A DNA stretch of 64,000 nt from Oegoconia quadripuncta (Eukaryota > Arthropoda > Insecta > Lepidoptera > Autostichidae). Made by a program: the position numbers and the translations under genes. The stretch is taken from the NCBI GenBank assembly GCA_949316235.1, contig OX438748.1, positions 33,722,836 through 33,786,835 of the forward strand, written 5' to 3'. The notes beneath the pieces are model-generated. The model saw only the letters and a list, made by a program, of their open reading frames with translations. It was not told the DNA's origin and made no database searches. Shown here piece after piece: positions 40,101-46,100 of this stretch. Each line of letters opens with the position of its first letter. Position 1 is the first letter of the stretch.

Positions 40101-43100
40101 AACAACAGCTAATCCGAGAGTTAAATCATGGTAAAGCTTTTGTCTATGGTTTCAGACAAACCAATCACAACACAAGGGTTAAAATATTGACGCAAGTCGA
40201 CCTTCGCCATAAGATCACCAAACTTCAAGCATTTATTCTCAACGTAAGATAAATGATATCATTTGTTGAATGTCAATTTAAATTGATCTTATTTGACATC
40301 TTATTTGTTCCTATGCAATAAAGATTAAAGTAAACCAGATGATGACAGATAATAAGTAATCTTTTTAAATAAACAAACTCAAACTAATTAATTAAGATTT
40401 AAAACAATACTTACGTAGCTTCCAGTGGTACGTCAGGTTCACCAACTAACCGCTCGGCTCTTGCTTGAGGCACTGGGTACGGCTGGATGAGGGGTTGCGT
40501 GTGATAAACTACCCCTGGGAGTAGATCCTCTATGTCATCCTAAAGTAGAACAAACAGATAGAATATTCCTTCATTCTTCAATATTCTTGAATATTCTTGA
40601 TTATTCTTGAATATTCTTGAACATTCTTGAATATTCTTGAATATTCTTGAATATACTTGTACAACTTTGTAAAGACAGCAGTTTTCTTTGTTTCTCGGAC
40701 ATTTCTTATGTCTTGCAAATATTTTTCGAGCGTTGATGGAACATACATAACATAAATGTCACGACCGTTATCCCAAATGGGGTGATCAGAGATCCTAAAT
40801 TAAAGCTTTTGGGTGTTCCAAATATAAAAAGAACCTTTGAACAATGTCCCCAGTTTATTTTCGAAATATTATATAGAAATGCACACATGAAAGGGGATGA
40901 GCCCATCGCCGTTAAAACGTGCAATTCTAGAAGGTTTTTAATGGCAAGTCTCTTAGTCGCCTTTTACGACACCCACGGGAAGCGATGGGTTGGTTCCATT
41001 CTAACACCACATGTCAACAACAATAATAAACAATTTGATTGAATTTATTTTATATTGAGAGTTTTTTGTGTCGTCGTTATGACAATTCCCCTACAGTAAA
41101 TGTATTTGCATAGAATTAAATAAGCAAATATTTATTGTTTGTTTGTCAGTTTAATCAAAGGCCAATCGATTATTGATGCCTATCACATAATTTTGCCTCT
41201 TTAACTCAATTTTCAACTTTAAAATTTTATTTCATTTTGTTCAATACAATATTATTGATCATAAATACTTTAATATTTTTGTCGGTTTGGTATAAAACGT
41301 TAGTCAATTGCTGGCAATTAGAAATGCAAGAAAAATCCTGGCAACACTGCCTATCAGATTATATACACTTTTTTCGTACCCAGCATGACGGTCAGTTTGT
41401 ATTTCAATATTTTATATTCTATTAAACATTGGATTTACAATCCCTTAAAAATCAGAGTTGCATTTTTATTGTACACATTTAAATTAGATAATTATGCACA
41501 CTGAAAAAGAAAAAAAAGGAGGTATTTAAAATAAACAACAAAAAATAACAAGGAATACTAAAGCACGCATATACTGGAGCACGTTTTTACCATGAGTATG
41601 ATAGATAGAAAACGTGTACGAGATCACCAGATTACCTCAGTCTCCTCGGCTTCTCTATAAGCAGGACAGCTGATGCCAGTGAAGCAGGATCTGGAGATCT
41701 CCGGTCTGGTCGCTGGGTCACATCCTCCTCCAGCAGGCGTGCACTCCACCCCTCGAACCTGAACGCCTTCTCCGCACGAGACTGAACACTGTTGGATGAA
41801 AATTACATATATTTTTTTTTATGTACAACGGGTTAGCACTTGACCTCAATCACACCAGATGTTAAGTGAAGATGAAGTCGAAGCGTACTGACCCGGAAAC
41901 TTCAACACATTTGGGGGACTGGCTATCTTATCTCTGACAACCGGAACACAACAAAGCTATTGACATTGCTGCTTGGCGGCAGATTTAGATAAGATGGTGG
42001 TAGCTAGCCGGGCGGACATTTAAAATGCCCTACCACCAACCAAACCGAGTACTTAAACATGTACCCCACTGGGGAATGAATTCTTGTTTTTTTTTTAAAT
42101 TCATGAAATAATGCGAAATCTCAATTACGCTACAACGCTTCAACGGATTTGGAAGAAATATGGTACAATATATTTTTACCAAAATTGGCTTAACCAATTG
42201 AGACCTGCAGTGTCACATAGAGATGAGTTTAAGGAGTATAATACATATATAACGTCACGACCTTTCTCCCAAATGGGGTGGACATAGATATCCCAAACAA
42301 TAATGTATGGGTGTTCCAAACATTAAGAGTTTAATAATTTATTTATTTTATTTGATTGTTTTTGGGATAACAATAGCTTTATATAATTTATATCATGAAT
42401 CTTAAACTATACTATTCAGGAAGCCAATGAGAAGAACAACTCAGGGAAAAGTTGCTTTCTGAACAGGCAGTAGCATGAAAAAATGTAAAAATTGACTATT
42501 TTAAGTGTACCCTGTGTACCTACCTACCAAATGCTATTATAAAATTTCTGACTATCTGGATGATAAGCAAGCATGGACATAGACCGCTCGGCGGTATTCA
42601 GCCTAATTATACAATATAATATAATTGTAACCCAAACTTATTTAAAAGAGCAACCCTTAGAGTTTCTTGTTCGTTCTTCTCTGGGGAGTCTGCTTTGCGA
42701 ATGAGCAATAATGTCAATAATTTTAATATTAAGATAAAAAATGTGACGTTTTCATTGTGATAATCTTTATCCTACGAAATAAAAATTTTTTGACTTTGAC
42801 TACAAAATATTTTTTTTTAGTTTGCCTATATTGGAATCATAGTATGAGGTACTTTTTCGCCTGAAATTTCAAATAACGCGTACGATTTGCTTAACTCGTT
42901 TCAATCAATTTATTGTAGAAATTTATTGTAGCTCAAAAACTTTGCCGCCGCCTTCAAAGGTACGAAACCAAACGTTGGAGATGCTTTGGTTGCTCCGTCA
43001 ACTCTCAATCTAACTTCAAGTCTAAGTTCTCTTGTTAGTACAGACGAAAGTTTGACGCTTCGGAGAGGAATTTGTGTATATTCGACACTTGTTTCGTTAT

Positions 43101-46100
43101 CTTACGGTCTCTGGGTACAGGGGCTAGTTAATTAGTTGTGGTCGGAGTTTATAAGTGCACTCGACATATAGCTGATTAGACGAGACTACGGATGTACAGC
43201 GGTAAAATTAGCATCGCAATATGTTTTCGAAAACTTAATGTATGTAAGAAAAAATCTAGATCTTTTTTTTTTGATCGACTGGATTCGCGTTTGACCACAA
43301 TCTCACCTGATGGAAAGTGACGATGTGGTCGGAGATGAAGCACGCGATCTCAGTAAATGCCTATTTACTCTGCTCTTGAAGATCCCAAGGTTGTAGGATT
43401 CAGGAAAGACTGACGCCGGAAGGGAGTTCCATGCCTTGGCTGTTCGGATGATGAATGAAGAATCGAATTTCTTAGTGCGAATGTTCGGTATATTAACTAC
43501 ATACGGGTGGAATCCCTCCCCACGCATAGTGGTCCGAAGATGGAAGGGTGATGGTGGAATAAGATTATGTAATTCCAACGCACATTCCCCGAAATGCATC
43601 CTGTAAAAAACTGAGAGACAGGCGACTTTGCGACGGTGTTCAAGGCAATCGTAAAATAGTGATATACATAATGTTAATACCAGATATAAAAATAAACTTG
43701 CTGTTCATGTCAGCCGTTTACACAAAGTCATTTAATGGGCAATGTATACGCTTTTATAATAAGGCTCCAGTGGACATTCAAAATTTACTTTTAAATAAAT
43801 TCGAAACCATCATAAAGCAGACATTATTTACCAAAGGCTATTATAAAATTTCTGACTATCTGGATGATAAGCAAGCATGGACATAGACCGCTCGGCGATA
43901 TTCAGTCTAATTTTACAATAAAATATAATTGTAACCCAAACTTAATTTAAAAGAGCAACCCTTAGAGTTTCTTGCTCGTTCTTCTCCGGGGAATCAGCTT
44001 TGTGAATGAGCAATAATGTCAAAAACTTTAATAATAAAATAAAAAATGTGACGTTTGCAAGTGATAATTTTTATCCTACGAAATAAATATTTTTTTGTTT
44101 TGAATTTCGATTACCCCGGTAAAATATGATAAAAAACGATATCTTACTTAAAATACGGTATTTTATGGTAAACTATTTGGTAGAAAACGTATTAAACTAC
44201 TACTAAAAATATCGCGTTCCCGCAGGAAAATGTGGCGGCAGCTTTTTCACTTCATAAAATTTCCGAGTCCATGCAACAGATGGCGCTAAGATTTCATACC
44301 TTAATTTTTTTATGCATAACGGTTTAGTACTTGACTTCAATCACACCTGATGTTAAGTGAAGATGAGGTCGAAGGTGGAAGCGTACTGCCCCGGAAACCC
44401 CAACACATTTGGTGGACTGGCTATCTTATCTCTGACAACCGGAACACAACAATGCTATTAACCTTGTTGCTTGGCGGCAGATTTAGATAAGATGGTGGTA
44501 GCTAGGCGGACATTTAAAATTATTTGTTAAACAATAAATTGCCGAAAATAGTATTGCTAACTGTAAAATTGCGAAAAGTTGTTTTGGCAATTTTTTTTTG
44601 TCAAATGAAAATTTGGGCAATATACTTTGGCATGTGATACTTTGGGAAACGTTTCTTGCCCAAAAATTAGTAATCCCCACTGCTGAGCATAGGCCTCTCC
44701 CATAGAATTATAGACCGACTGCTTGAAAGCAGTCTGCATCCAGCGACTTCGCGCGACCATTATCAGGTCGTCTGTCCATCATGTGAGTCGATGTCCCAGG
44801 CTGCGCTTACCGGCGCATGGTCTCCATTCGAGAACTTTAATGCCTCGCAGGCCATTAGTTCTTCAAGCTGGCCTGCCCAGCGCTACATTATATTCATATT
44901 CATATATTTATTGCATTACACATGTCATAGTTACAATACATAGGTAAGTACTAACATACACATGTACCTTGTCAGGCATGGCAATATGGAGCAAAGGGAT
45001 ATTTGTTAATAATGTCGTTTCAATTACCAATAGTTATAATTTTTATGAAGCTACGTATGTAACCCTATCCTAATTCAACGAATATAATAATATGTCAATA
45101 ATTATATTAATAATGTCATACATAAATCCATTTTAGAATGTCAATTAAATTAATTATATCATGCGTAGGTAACTTTTCTCTACGTGTCTATTTCTATGTA
45201 TGCAATTTCATCAACTTACTTATTCCGCTGGGCTATGTCAATGACTTTCCCAAAATAAAGTTAACAGTTTTTGGATTCAAAGTCAAAGTCAAAAATGCTT
45301 TATTTTGTAGGTACACAGAGTGCACTTAAAATAGTCAATTTTACATAGTAAATTTTACATTTTTTAAGCTACTGCTTGTTCAAAATGCAATTTTCCCCTG
45401 AGAAGAACAAGCAAGAAACTCGAAGGGTTGCTCTTTTAAAATCAGGCTTTGATTTTACATAAAGGTTTTTATATTTCATTATTAACTGTGAAATAGCCTG
45501 GCAAGCGAACGATCTGATTATGTCCAGGGATGATTATCATCTAAATATTGTATCTGTAATTAGTTTTCAACTCAAGTTTGTCACGTCTCGTGTGTGTCAG
45601 TTGTTTCAAACTATACTATCAGGTACGAATGGTACGGACTTACGGATTGACAAAGTGGATTAATAATTCAAATAGTTAGCTTCAATCGTGCAGTTCAGGT
45701 ATTTCAGGACGCTTAAGCTGAATCGGAGCAGTGAACTAAACTTAGGCTGCCTGAGCGAGCGGCACACGTGGTGAAGTTAAGCAAGATCAGGTGCAAGGAA
45801 GATCAACTAAAAGATTTTCTTTTGCTTTAAAGTGAAAAGTAAAAAACACACAGGGTACACTTAAAATAGACAGATTTCACATTTAAGCTATAGCCTGTTC
45901 AAAATACAATTTCCCCCTGAGAAAAACAAGCAAGAAAATCGAAGGTTTACTCTTTTTAAATCAGGTTTTTATATTACAAAAGGGTCATGTAATGTCTTTA
46001 TTAAAGTCCTTGTTCGTAGATGATTTTCATCCAAATAGTCTGATATTTTATAATATGATTTCTGAATAATTTCCTTAAAAATTAGTTTCGGTTTCTTATT

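Noticed and set aside
43303..43599. 98-codon minus-strand frame as a host gene
   Set aside because: It is the C-terminal part of a LINE ORF shared with 2,725-3,020.
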